Assembly: GCA_020354555.1 (NCBI GenBank)
Contig: CP070648.1
Location: forward strand, 4,723,889-4,775,012
Length of the DNA stretch: 51,124 bases
Source: Armatimonadota bacterium
Lineage (GTDB): Bacteria > Armatimonadota > Hebobacteria > GCA-020354555 > CP070648
Reading direction: 5' to 3'
Shown here: positions 17,166 through 26,895 of the stretch, one piece after another
Layout: each line of letters opens with the position of its first letter
Numbering within the stretch: position 1 is the stretch's first letter
The notes under the pieces: generated by a model
What the model was told of the DNA's origin: nothing
Database searches by the model: none
What the model saw: the letters and a program-made list of their open reading frames with translations, nothing else
Made by a program: the position numbers and the translations under genes

Positions 17166-18325
17166 GACTGCTCACCTGCGGCGGGATCTTCCATGCGTTC
17201 AATTCGCGGCAGCCGCTTGCCCAACCTTGCCACGATCTCGTGCACGACGGTGCGTTGTGCGTCGGCCAGGTCGTTCGCCGTGATCTGCTCGCCCATTTGC
17301 TCTCCGATCAACACGACTTCGTCGCCGGCTTTCGCTTCCATGTCTCCCAGATCTACAAGCATCTGATCCATGCAGACCGCGCCCACAACGGGACAGCGGC
17401 GCCCGCCGATGAGCACGCGTCCGACGTTCGACAGCGCGCGCGGGAACCCGTCGGCATAGCCGACCGGGACGGTGGCGACACGCGTCGGCCGCTCCGTGAC
17501 GTAGAGCCCGTTGTAGCTCAGAGGGTGTCCGGTGGGCACACGCTTGACGCAGACGATCCTGCTTTTCCAGGTGAGCGCCGCCGCGAGCCGCATCTCCGTC
17601 AGCTCGCGGCAAAGGGGGTTGAGCCCGTAGATCAGGAGCCCCGCCCGCACCATGTCAAGACGCATCTCCGGGAAGCAGACGGTCGCGGCGCTGTTGGCGA
17701 GGTGGCGAAGCGGCGGACGTATCCCGTGCGCGTCGAGTTCGGCCACCACCTCCTGGAACCGCTGCGCTTGACCGAGGGCGTAAGCCGTGTCGTCGTGGTC
17801 GGCGGTCGCGAGATGCGAATAGACGCCTTCGATGCGCAGGCCCGGCAACGCCGACACCAATTGGGCGAATGAGAGCACCTCGTGCGGCCACACCCCAAGG
17901 CGGCCCATCCCCGTGTCAACCTTGATGTGCGCGCTGATTTCGCGGCCGGCTGCCACGGCTGCCTGCGACAGCGCCGTGGCCATTTCCTCGCTGGTCAGGG
18001 TCTGCGCCAGGTCCTGCTCGACGACCTCCGCCGCCTGGTGCGGCAAACCACAGCTGAGGATGAGGATCGGGGCGGTCAGGCCGGCGGCGCGCAGTTCAGC
18101 TCCCTCCTGCACGTTGGCCACGCCGAGCCAGGACGCCCCGCCGGCGATGGCCGCGCGCGCCGCTGCGACAGCGCCGTGGCCGTAGCCGTCGGCTTTGAGT
18201 ATCGCCATGACCCGCACGTTGGCGCCGACGAAATCGCACACGGCGCTCGTGTTGCGCCTTATGGCCGAGGCGTCAACCTCAATCCAGGCGTTCCAGGAGT
18301 TCTTCACAGCGGGCACAAGCGCCAC
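17162..18325 (-). CDS. alr: Alanine racemase
   Basis: A 387-residue PLP enzyme converting L- to D-alanine for peptidoglycan. Lys44 in AILKADGYGHG is the PLP lysine; the C-terminal catalytic region has VPVGYADGFPR and the CMDQMLVDLG block. Fold: TIM barrel about 10-245, beta domain after. Start GTG 18325 has AAAGGGA upstream; an in-frame GTG six codons later is possible. It shares a 4-base ATGA overlap with the downstream PMBR-like protein. Clear family member of normal length. Confidence 0.95.
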   Translation of the reverse strand: MALVPAVKNSWNAWIEVDASAIRRNTSAVCDFVGANVRVMAILKADGYGHGAVAAARAAIAGGASWLGVANVQEGAELRAAGLTAPILILSCGLPHQAAEVVEQDLAQTLTSEEMATALSQAAVAAGREISAHIKVDTGMGRLGVWPHEVLSFAQLVSALPGLRIEGVYSHLATADHDDTAYALGQAQRFQEVVAELDAHGIRPPLRHLANSAATVCFPEMRLDMVRAGLLIYGLNPLCRELTEMRLAAALTWKSRIVCVKRVPTGHPLSYNGLYVTERPTRVATVPVGYADGFPRALSNVGRVLIGGRRCPVVGAVCMDQMLVDLGDMEAKAGDEVVLIGEQMGEQITANDLADAQRTVVHEIVARLGKRLPRIERMEDPAAGEQS

Positions 18326-18599
18326 GACGGCATCCCTTTCGCGTATCGGGGATGTTCGACGAGCGTACGTCCCATTCCTCCGCCCAACCAGGGACGGAGA
18401 GGATTGATCTCCTGCATCCCGAACCTATCTATGGTCGGCGCGGCGGGGCCTGCGCCCTGCTCAGCGCCGATCGCGCGTATGAGATGGGGTTCGCGTGTTG
18501 CCGCAAGGCAGGCAGACAGGAACCGTGCCCACGTACCCCATTCCGGAAGAGCGCCGGATGCATCCTGCGCGCGCCGAAGCTCATTAGAGGAGTCGTTGA

Positions 18600-20132
18600 G
18601 TGATCAAGCGCGTTCTACCGACGCTGGCGATATGCTCGATTGCCGCGTTGCTCGTCGTCGGCTGCGGCGGCAGTTCAGGCCCCGGCATCGGCTCCATACA
18701 GGGCTACGTCTTCGGCCAGGTCGTGGCTGACACAGGCGGCTCCGCGCCCGCGATCGCCATCGGGCGCGCCGCGACGCCTCCTGCCGGATACGAGCCGGTT
18801 CAGGGGGCCGTAGTCATGGTGACCGGCAGTTCCACCATCGCCACCACCGACGCCCAGGGCTACTTCCGGATTGACGACGTCCTGTCCGGCGTGCAGACGG
18901 TCAGCGTGACCAAGTCGGGCTACCTCACCGGGATTGCGCAGGTGACGGTCCTGCGAGGGCAACTGGTGACGGTCGGGGACACGCTGCTCAACCCGTCGGA
19001 GCGCAAGTGGACGATCCTTGTCTTTCTCAACGCCGACAACGATCTCGACCCGTACGGCGTGCTCGACGTCAACGAGATGGAGACGGTGGGTTCGTCGCCG
19101 GAGGTGGACATTCTGGTACAGATGGACCGGTACAGCACGAGTCCGGACTGGACCGGATGCCGGCGCATGCGCATCATGCGCGACAACAATCCGGCGACGA
19201 TCACTTCGCCGGTGCTGCAGGACCTCGGCGAGGTGGACATGGGGGATTGGCGGGTGCTGCGGGACTTCGTCGTCTGGGGGACGACCAACTACCCCGCGGA
19301 GCACTACCTGGTGATGGTATGGAATCACGGGGACGGGTGGCGGACCACCCAGGCGGCGGCACTCAAGCAGGTCAGCCCCGCGACGCGGAGCATTTCCTCG
19401 GACTGGACGAGCAACACGCAGATCAAGATCACCGACCTCCCCCGCGCCTTCGACGTGCACCCGCGAGTTGACATCGTCAGCTTCGACGCGTGTCTGATGC
19501 AGATGGCCGAGGTCGCGTATGAGCTGCGCCACTACGGCGGTCTCGTCGTCGGCTCGGAGGAAATCGTCCCCGACCAAGGCTATCCGTACCAGACGTACCT
19601 GAGCGCCCTGGTCGCCTCGCCGACCATGATGCCGGAGCAACTGGCCGAGGAGATGGTCACGCAGACCCTGGACTTCTACAACTCGCAGCCGGATTCTTAC
19701 AACTACCGATGGCTGACGCAGTCAGCCGTGGCGCTGGCGCAAATGGACGGCGTCGCGGTGGCGCTCGATGGCTTTGCGCGCGCGCTGTCCGCGGCGATGC
19801 CGGCCTACACCGTGGAGATCACGTCGGCCCGCACGCAGGCGCAGAGCTACTCCGGCAACCGCGACCACAAGGACCTCTACGATTTCGCGCGGCTCGTCAA
19901 CGAGCTCGTGCCCAAGGACGACGTCAGGCTGGCGGCGCAGGCGCTGATGATCGCGCTCGACGACGCGGTGCGCTCGGAGGCGCACGGCGACGCGCGCCCC
20001 AACTCCCACGGCCTCGCGATCTTCGTGCCGAACCGCTTCGACTATAACGGAATCTACAAGACCTCGTATCAGACGCTCGAGCTGTCCCTCAATACCGCGT
20101 GGGATGAATGGCTCGCGGTAAGCCCGCCGTAG
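18600..20132 (+). CDS. Clostripain-like (C11) cysteine peptidase lipoprotein
   Basis: A 510-residue protein with lipobox LVVGC (Cys22), so probably anchored to a membrane outside the cytoplasm. Residues about 33-130 form a carboxypeptidase-regulatory-like beta domain (GAVVMVTGSSTIATTDAQGYFRIDDV). The C11 peptidase domain follows, with His243 in VWNHGDGW and Cys298 in VSFDACLMQM as the catalytic dyad. Family members are arginine-type endopeptidases or self-processing. GTG 18600 has AGAGGAG about 8 bases upstream. The 274 bases before it hold no gene I can support. Confidence 0.88.
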   Translation: MIKRVLPTLAICSIAALLVVGCGGSSGPGIGSIQGYVFGQVVADTGGSAPAIAIGRAATPPAGYEPVQGAVVMVTGSSTIATTDAQGYFRIDDVLSGVQTVSVTKSGYLTGIAQVTVLRGQLVTVGDTLLNPSERKWTILVFLNADNDLDPYGVLDVNEMETVGSSPEVDILVQMDRYSTSPDWTGCRRMRIMRDNNPATITSPVLQDLGEVDMGDWRVLRDFVVWGTTNYPAEHYLVMVWNHGDGWRTTQAAALKQVSPATRSISSDWTSNTQIKITDLPRAFDVHPRVDIVSFDACLMQMAEVAYELRHYGGLVVGSEEIVPDQGYPYQTYLSALVASPTMMPEQLAEEMVTQTLDFYNSQPDSYNYRWLTQSAVALAQMDGVAVALDGFARALSAAMPAYTVEITSARTQAQSYSGNRDHKDLYDFARLVNELVPKDDVRLAAQALMIALDDAVRSEAHGDARPNSHGLAIFVPNRFDYNGIYKTSYQTLELSLNTAWDEWLAVSPP

Positions 20133-20199
20133 GCCAGGCGCTCGGAGGCGCACGCCGGGCCCGAGACCGCCTTCTGCCCCCTTGCGCAGCCCGCGCCTG

Positions 20200-21651
20200 T
20201 CAGAGTCGAGCGGCCACGTCCTCCCACGGCTCCAGGTCGCGCGCGTCGGTCGCAACCAGCCAGTCGAGCAGCCGCGAGCGCATTTCATCGGCCACCGCAC
20301 GATACTCCACGTCGCCGACGAGGTTACGCAATTCCTCGGGGTCATCCTCGAGGTCGTACAACTCCTGCGCGCCGCCCGCCCTCGGGTCGTGGACATACTT
20401 CCACCGCCCCGCGCGCACCATGCACGCCGACCCCAGCTCGCTGAAGGCGGCGCCGTCACCGCACGTTGCATCTCCGCGAGCGAGAGGCATGAGGTCTTTC
20501 CCGAAGGTTCCGTCGGGTGGCTCAACGCCCGCTAGTGCGAGGATTGTGCGATAGGGGTCAATGATCTCGGCGGGCGTCGAGCATACCGCGCCCAGAGCGG
20601 GGCCGCGATAGTCGGCTGCCAGCAGCGGTATGCGCGCCGACCCCTCGTAGAACACACTCTTGTTGACGAGCCGGTGGTCGCCGAGCATTTCGCCGTGGTC
20701 GCTGGTATAGATGACGACGGTGTTGTCGAGCACGCCGGATTCCCTGAGCGCGGCAAGGATGCGGCCGCACCAGTCGTCAATGTTGCTGACCAGCCCGTAG
20801 TACTGAGCGGCCATCGGTTTGACGTCGGACTCCTCGAGCGCGGGCATGCCGCCGCGCTCCGAGCGCTCCCGCTGCCTGGCGGGCTTGCCCTGCAGCGTGT
20901 CGCTCCACGCAATCGGCAGGGGCATGTCGGCGGGGTCGTACATCTCGCCGTACTCGCCCGGCGCATCCCAGGGGTCATGTGGTCCGGGGAAGGAGACCCA
21001 GAGGAAGAACGGCTGCGGCGGGGCGGACGCGAGCCACTCGATGGCTTTGCGCCCGGTGAAGCTATCGCACTGCTCGTCGCGCGGCAGGGGAGACGGCTTC
21101 GCGAAATACACGGGCTGCCGCTTTCGCTCCCGGTAGTCATCGCGGTGCACGTCAAGCAGGCCGAGTTCCTTGAGCTGTGCCGTCCAATCGCAATCCGCGC
21201 GCATGGAACCGAACTTGCCCATGACCTGGACCAGGTGGTCGAACCCGAACTCGCGCTTGAGGAAACCGGCGGCCTTTCGCATGTCGTAACCGGCGGGCTG
21301 CGGCAGCAGGTGGTGCTTGCCGACGAATGCGGACGTATAACCGGCATGTTGCAGCGCCAGGCCTACCGACCGACGGCGCTCCTCGGGGTTTATGACGCAG
21401 GCGAGGTTGCCGATCATGCCGTGGTTGTGGTTGTATCGCCCGGTGGCGAGTGACGCGCGCGCCGGCATGCACAGCGGCGAGGTCGTGTAGGCCCGAGTGA
21501 AGCGGCAGCCCTGGGCGGCGACGGCGTCGAGCGCGGGCGTCCGCACCACCGGATGCCCCTCGCAGCTCAGCGCGTCGCCCCGGTGCTGGTCGCTCATGAG
21601 CAGGATGATGTTGGGCAGCTTCGGTTGGCGAGCGGTCGAATCGGCGGCCAA
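20200..21651 (-). CDS. Cys-type sulfatase
   Basis: A 483-residue type I sulfatase. Metal-binding starts with LMSDQHRGD at about 19-25. The modified residue is Cys61 in CMPARASLATG (C-x-P-x-R), converted to formylglycine. Later metal/substrate blocks are FPGPHDPWD and YTSDHGEMLGDH. The C-terminal subdomain ends with WKYVHDP and the LYDLEDDPEELRNL signature. I start at TTG 21651, which has GGGAGG six bases upstream and places the fold right at the N-terminus; the long upstream extension of the frame runs through the divergent gene and is not real. No signal peptide is seen, so it may be cytoplasmic. The maturase is the divergent neighbour. Confidence 0.92.
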   Translation of the reverse strand: MAADSTARQPKLPNIILLMSDQHRGDALSCEGHPVVRTPALDAVAAQGCRFTRAYTTSPLCMPARASLATGRYNHNHGMIGNLACVINPEERRRSVGLALQHAGYTSAFVGKHHLLPQPAGYDMRKAAGFLKREFGFDHLVQVMGKFGSMRADCDWTAQLKELGLLDVHRDDYRERKRQPVYFAKPSPLPRDEQCDSFTGRKAIEWLASAPPQPFFLWVSFPGPHDPWDAPGEYGEMYDPADMPLPIAWSDTLQGKPARQRERSERGGMPALEESDVKPMAAQYYGLVSNIDDWCGRILAALRESGVLDNTVVIYTSDHGEMLGDHRLVNKSVFYEGSARIPLLAADYRGPALGAVCSTPAEIIDPYRTILALAGVEPPDGTFGKDLMPLARGDATCGDGAAFSELGSACMVRAGRWKYVHDPRAGGAQELYDLEDDPEELRNLVGDVEYRAVADEMRSRLLDWLVATDARDLEPWEDVAARL

Positions 21652-21809
21652 TGTGTACCTCCCGTATCGCCGGTAAGGCGTTATGGATGGATGCGGGACA
21701 CGACTTCCTGCCTTCGACGGGGGACGCTTCCTGTTCCTGCAATGGAGGTTGGGCCGGAGCTGCGCCGAAAAGTGATGGCGAGCAATCGTGGTTCGAAAGC
21801 CCGCGTGTG

Positions 21810-22928
21810 ATGAGCCGCCCGCGAAACTTCCAGCTCTTGATAAAGCCCGTGTCCGCGGACTGCAACCTAGGGTGCCGGTACTGTTTCTACCGGCGCGTCG
21901 CCGGCATGTACCCGGACAGCGGCGCGCATCGCATGCCTGCCGAAGTGTTGGAACGCATGATCGGCCACTACCTCGGGGCCACGCGCTATTCGCCGGCGGT
22001 GTTCGCGTGGCAGGGCGGAGAGCCGCTGCTCGCGGGGCTGGACTTCTACGTTGACGCATTCGGCCTCATGACGCGCCATGGGCGCGGCGGCCAGGATGTC
22101 TCGAATGCGGTACAGACCAACGGCGTGTTGATTGACCGGGAATGGGCGCGGTTGTTCGCCGCGTACAGCGTGCTCGTCGGGGTCAGCCTCGATGGGCCGC
22201 GCGAGATCCACGACCACTATCGGACGGGCCCGGGCGGTGGCACCTTCGACGCGGTCATGGTGGGGATACGCCATCTGCGAGAGGCGCGGGCGGAATTCAA
22301 CATACTCACCATGATCACACCGCACAGTGCGCCGCGCGGCGCGGAGATCTACCGCTTCCTGCGCGGCGAGGGGTTCAGGCATCTGCAGTTTATCCCATGT
22401 GTGGAAGCGGATCCGCGCACCGGCGAGCCGGCGGCGTACACGGTGTCACCCCTAGCGTTCGGCGACTTCATGTCAGCGGTATTCGATGCGTGGCGCACGG
22501 ACGGCAGCGATGAAGTATCGGTGCGGTTGTTCGACGCCATGATGGAGCGCGAGGTGCGGGGCCGCAGCAGCCTGTGCGAGTTGGACGGCCCGTGCAGCGG
22601 ATACGTCGTCGTCGAGCACAATGGCGACGTCTATCCCTGCGACTTCTTCGTCCGGCCGGAGTGGCGCATGGGTAACCTGATGCGCGATGACTTCGACGCG
22701 CTGTTCGCGAGCGCGCAGTGGCGGGATTTCGGCGCGCAGCGGGAGGCGAACGCCGGGGCATGCGTTGGATGCGAGTGGCTCGACCTGTGCCGGGGCGGCT
22801 GCAACAAGGATCGGCTGTTGGCCGGCGGAGTGGAGCATAGAACGTACCTGTGCGAGGGATACCGGCGGTTCTTCGCCCACGCGGGCGAGGAACTGCGCCG
22901 GCTGGCACGCGAACGCTGTCCGACCTGA
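21810..22928 (+). CDS. Anaerobic sulfatase-maturating enzyme, radical SAM with SPASM
   Basis: A 372-residue radical SAM enzyme. Cys18, Cys22 and Cys25 (CNLGCRYC, C-x3-C-x2-C) bind the SAM cluster. The C-terminal SPASM region has Cys in LCELDGPCSGY, VYPCDFF, and CVGCEWLDLCRGGCNKDR for two auxiliary clusters. The segment AWQGGEPLLAG is typical of anSME. It oxidises the active-site Cys of sulfatases to formylglycine without oxygen, matching the Cys-type sulfatase that starts 159 bases away on the other strand; the two probably share a divergent promoter region. Start is ATG 21810 (or GTG 21807); no clear ribosome site. Confidence 0.92.
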   Translation: MSRPRNFQLLIKPVSADCNLGCRYCFYRRVAGMYPDSGAHRMPAEVLERMIGHYLGATRYSPAVFAWQGGEPLLAGLDFYVDAFGLMTRHGRGGQDVSNAVQTNGVLIDREWARLFAAYSVLVGVSLDGPREIHDHYRTGPGGGTFDAVMVGIRHLREARAEFNILTMITPHSAPRGAEIYRFLRGEGFRHLQFIPCVEADPRTGEPAAYTVSPLAFGDFMSAVFDAWRTDGSDEVSVRLFDAMMEREVRGRSSLCELDGPCSGYVVVEHNGDVYPCDFFVRPEWRMGNLMRDDFDALFASAQWRDFGAQREANAGACVGCEWLDLCRGGCNKDRLLAGGVEHRTYLCEGYRRFFAHAGEELRRLARERCPT

Positions 22929-23001
22929 CTTCGGCCCTCCCGACGGCTCTCTGCTGCTGCGACGTGCAAGTCGTGCGCACGGCGGCAACGGCTGTTTGGC
23001 G

Positions 23002-23030
23002 TTGTGCGGGAAGGTCAACTCTGCTACAAT
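23002..23030 (+). promoter_or_regulatory. Predicted promoter of the amidase-murI unit
   Basis: TTGTGC at 23002-23007 and TACAAT at 23025-23030 are 17 bases apart, 51 bases before the amidase ATG. Confidence 0.6.
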
Positions 23031-23081
23031 AGCTGGCGTTGTTGAACGGCCGACCTGGCGCCAGGCGGCCCGGCGTCAATA

Positions 23082-24935
23082 ATGAGAGTAACCGTCGCAG
23101 TCATCTTTGCAGCACTCGTCGTCGCAGTGGTTGGTGCGCCTATCGCCCGCGCGGACACGTTCGTCGCCGGCGGGTACTCCTTTCCCAGCCCCGCTCCGTT
23201 TCAAGTCATAACGGACAAAGACGAGATCTGCGCGCCCGCAGCCAGCGCCCTGCGGCGGCTGGGGGTGCAAGTATCCAGCAGTGACAAGCGCATCGAGTTG
23301 CGCGCGCCCAACGGCTCGTCAGTGCTCGCCACCTTCGGCAGCGACCGTGCGATGGTGGGCCAGGTGGAGCGCGTTTTGCCGGTCGCGCCATCCCTCCGCG
23401 GGGACAACGCCTTTCTGCCGGTGCGCGCTGTCGCGTGGCATCTCGGCATCGCGTATCGGTGGGATGAAGCGTCGCGCACCATCTTCCTGCACCCGCGCGT
23501 CACCGATATCACTTTCGCCCGCCTGCCCGACAAAGTGCGGGTCAGGATCAGCGGTACCGGCCAGTTATCATATTCGGTCGGCATGCTCCGCCAGCCGGCG
23601 CGCCTGTACGTGGACATCTCCAACGCCGACCTGTTCGCCGCCGAGCAGCAGATTGCGGTCAGCGAAGGCGATCTGATTGGCGTGCGCGCGAGCCAGCACT
23701 CGCTCAACCCGGACCTGGTGCGCGTGGTGCTGGATGTCAAGCGCGAGGATGTGCAGTACATTGACAGCGCGGCCGACGGAGGGCGCTCGATCATCTTGGA
23801 CCTTCCGGCGCCGCTGATCCCGCCGAGCGGGGCGGGGGGCGTGATCCTGGTGCGCTCGGTGCGGCTGGAGCGCCGCTACGATTCGGTGTGCGCGCTGGTG
23901 GTCGAGGCGGACGGAGCCCCGGTGGCGAGCCTGAGCACGCGGCGCAATCCGCCGCAGGTAATCGTCGAGCTGTCAAACGTGCGCCTCTCCGCCGAGGAAG
24001 TCGAGGGCACGCACTCCGCGGTCGAATCCGCGACGGCGGAGCAGACCGGCGAGAGCGAGGCGCGGGTAGTGCTCAATCTCAAGGAGCCGCTACCGGCGGC
24101 GCTGGTGCGACGGCCGACGGGCGTGTGCGTGCTGACGGGCAAGGTGCCGCTGACTGACGTGACGGTGGTTCTGGACGCCGGGCACGGCGGGCGCCAACCC
24201 GGTGCGATCGGTCCCAGCGGACTGGAGGAGAAGGCGGTCAATCTGGCCGTCGCGCTGGCGGCGGAGAAAGCTCTCAAGGAACTCGGCGCGCAGGTCATTC
24301 TGACGCGCAGGGATGATTCCAGCCTGGTGCCGGTGGCATCCCGCGAAGACCTGCGTCGGGAACTCGCGATGCGCGCCGAGGTCGCCAATACCCGCCGGGC
24401 TGATGTCTTCGTCTCGCTTCACTGCAACGCATGTCCCAAGGGCGTCCGGCGCGTCGGCACGGAGACGTATTATTGCACGGCGCGCAGTCTCGGGTTGGCG
24501 AAGGTGATGCAGCAGGAACTGGTGCGGGAACTCAAGCTCAACGACGGCGGCACGCGCTCGGCGAACTTCGTGGTCATTCGGGAGGCCAAGATGCCCGCGG
24601 TGCTGCTGGAGATGGCGTACCTCAATGACCGCCACGAGGAGGCCCTGCTGGGCAGCCCGGCGTTCCGCGAGCGTGCGGCAAGAGCCGTTGCCAGCGGCCT
24701 GCGGCGCTTTGCCGATGAGGGCGGACTGCTCGAATACTACGCCGAGCTGGAGTCGGCCAAATGGGCGCAGGCCTTCGTCGAGCGAGACCGGTCAGAGCCG
24801 GGAGAAGTGGCAAGCGAGATCAGTGAGGACAAGCCCGGCGTCGGCGGGGCGGCGAACGATCTCCAGCCCGAGGGCGATGACGCCGTGACGCCCGCGGGCC
24901 CTGCGGGCTTGCCGCTGCAGAAAGCACCGCGATGA
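23082..24935 (+). CDS. Exported N-acetylmuramoyl-L-alanine amidase with AMIN domains
   Basis: A 617-residue exported peptidoglycan amidase. Signal peptide about 1-25, then a copper-amine-oxidase-N-like domain (about 28-135; FLPVRAVAWHLGIAYRWDE), two AMIN-type beta domains (about 140-230 and 250-345), and an Amidase_3 catalytic domain from about 360. Zinc and catalytic residues are visible in VVLDAGHGG, EEKAVNL, SLHCNA and VLLEMAYLND. The last 65 residues are a charged tail. The enzyme splits the lactyl bond between MurNAc and L-Ala in septal or turnover cleavage. Its TGA overlaps the murI ATG. Ribosome site is weak; the start is chosen by the signal peptide. Confidence 0.93.
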   Translation: MRVTVAVIFAALVVAVVGAPIARADTFVAGGYSFPSPAPFQVITDKDEICAPAASALRRLGVQVSSSDKRIELRAPNGSSVLATFGSDRAMVGQVERVLPVAPSLRGDNAFLPVRAVAWHLGIAYRWDEASRTIFLHPRVTDITFARLPDKVRVRISGTGQLSYSVGMLRQPARLYVDISNADLFAAEQQIAVSEGDLIGVRASQHSLNPDLVRVVLDVKREDVQYIDSAADGGRSIILDLPAPLIPPSGAGGVILVRSVRLERRYDSVCALVVEADGAPVASLSTRRNPPQVIVELSNVRLSAEEVEGTHSAVESATAEQTGESEARVVLNLKEPLPAALVRRPTGVCVLTGKVPLTDVTVVLDAGHGGRQPGAIGPSGLEEKAVNLAVALAAEKALKELGAQVILTRRDDSSLVPVASREDLRRELAMRAEVANTRRADVFVSLHCNACPKGVRRVGTETYYCTARSLGLAKVMQQELVRELKLNDGGTRSANFVVIREAKMPAVLLEMAYLNDRHEEALLGSPAFRERAARAVASGLRRFADEGGLLEYYAELESAKWAQAFVERDRSEPGEVASEISEDKPGVGGAANDLQPEGDDAVTPAGPAGLPLQKAPR

Positions 24936-25726
24936 TCGGAGTTTTCGATTCCGGCCTCGGCGGACTCACCGTCGTGCGGCGCATCTTCGAGGTCCTGCCC
25001 GATTACCGCGTCACGTATTTCGGTGACACGGCGCGGGTGCCATACGGCGGCAAGTCGGCGGAGACCGTCACTCGCTACGCTCTCGAGGACGCCGATCTCC
25101 TGCTCGGGCAGGGCGCGAAGCTGATCGTGGTCGCGTGCAACACGGCGTCGGCGGTCGCGCTCGATGCCCTGCGGGAGCGGTTCGAGGCCCCGGTCGTCGG
25201 TGTCATCGAGCCGGCGGTGCGCGCGGCGGTCGCGGCGAGCGAGAGCGGACGCATCGGCGTCATCGGTACGCGAGCCACCATCGCCAGCGGCATCTACGAG
25301 CGCATGGTCACGGAAATGCGTTCGGACGCCGTCGTCATCGCCGAGCCGGCGCCTCTGCTCGTGCCGCTGGTGGAGGAAGACTGGCTTGATCAGCTCGAGA
25401 CGCCGTCCATCCTTCGCACATACCTCACCCCACTGCTCGAGCGGCGGGTGGACACGATCATCCTCGCCTGCACTCACTACCCCATCTTGCGCGACATGAT
25501 CGCGCGCCTGGTCGGTGATGGCGTGACGCTGGTTGATCCCGCCCAGGAGACGGCGGCGGAGACCGCGGCGTTGATCGCCCGCGACGAGGCGCTGCGCGAG
25601 TTGCTCGAGCGCTCGCAGGATCACCTGTTTCTCGTCTCCGACATCACCCCCCACTTCGCGGCGGTCAGTGAGAGGTTCCTCGGGCGCAGCATCGAAGGGC
25701 ATATCCGCAAGATCGAGCTGCCGTAG
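24932..25726 (+). CDS. murI: Glutamate racemase
   Basis: A 264-residue cofactor-independent racemase making D-glutamate for peptidoglycan. The opening GVFDSGLGGLTV, the first catalytic Cys69 in VVACNTASA and the second Cys180 in ILACTHYP are all present, with YFGDTARVPYG between. ATG overlaps the stop of the amidase by four bases. The order murI-rph-rdgB downstream is a conserved arrangement in several bacterial phyla. Confidence 0.96.
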   Translation: MIGVFDSGLGGLTVVRRIFEVLPDYRVTYFGDTARVPYGGKSAETVTRYALEDADLLLGQGAKLIVVACNTASAVALDALRERFEAPVVGVIEPAVRAAVAASESGRIGVIGTRATIASGIYERMVTEMRSDAVVIAEPAPLLVPLVEEDWLDQLETPSILRTYLTPLLERRVDTIILACTHYPILRDMIARLVGDGVTLVDPAQETAAETAALIARDEALRELLERSQDHLFLVSDITPHFAAVSERFLGRSIEGHIRKIELP

Positions 25727-25806
25727 CGACGACCCTGCAACCGCGGAGAGAACAGAGCGGACGCCGCAGAGCGAGGGCGGGGCTCATCCCCGCTCGGCGC
25801 GCTTCT

Positions 25807-25850
25807 AGGGCAGGAGCTTCAGTCGCCTCCGGAGACTCGCCTCCTGCCCT
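25807..25850. repeat. Strong hairpin between murI and rph
   Basis: AGGGCAGGAG at 25807-25816 pairs perfectly with CTCCTGCCCT at 25841-25850; inside, AGTC at 25821-25824 pairs with GACT at 25834-25837. No T-run follows, so it is not a standard terminator. It may be a dispersed palindromic repeat or an RNA processing site between two same-strand genes. Confidence 0.65.
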
Positions 25851-25956
25851 GGCGGCCGTGAGACGGCGTGTTGTCACCGCGGGTCGGCGTGCGAGCCGTA
25901 TGCGATGAGTGCAGCGCGCTGACGACGTTTGCCCCAATGGGAAGAAGGAGTCGCTG

Positions 25957-26673
<717 letters not shown>

Positions 26674-26765
26674 AAGCGACGGTGCGCCATCGCTCGTAAC
26701 GCACGGCTCGGGCGTGTCGGGGCGGTCTCTTGCAGGCCATTGCATGATTGCTTCGACGGGACCGA

Positions 26766-26815
26766 GATTCTTCGCTTCGCGCCTCGCGTACGCTCGGCGC
26801 TGTGCTCTGAATGAC
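26766..26815. repeat. Palindromic repeat-like element in rph-rdgB gap
   Basis: ATTC at 26767-26770 and GAAT at 26809-26812 flank a core with GCGC arms around the palindrome GCGTACGC (26786-26793). The ends, GATTCTTCGCTTCGC and CTGAATGAC, look like dispersed palindromic repeats known from other GC-rich genomes. It is the only feature seen in the 222-base gap 26674-26895. Confidence 0.4.
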
Positions 26816-26895
26816 GTTCTGCGGGTTGGCGCAACGCGAGGCAGTGAATTACGCAGCAGTGTTCAGGGGGCCGTCCCTACGGTTGCTTTCCGGCC

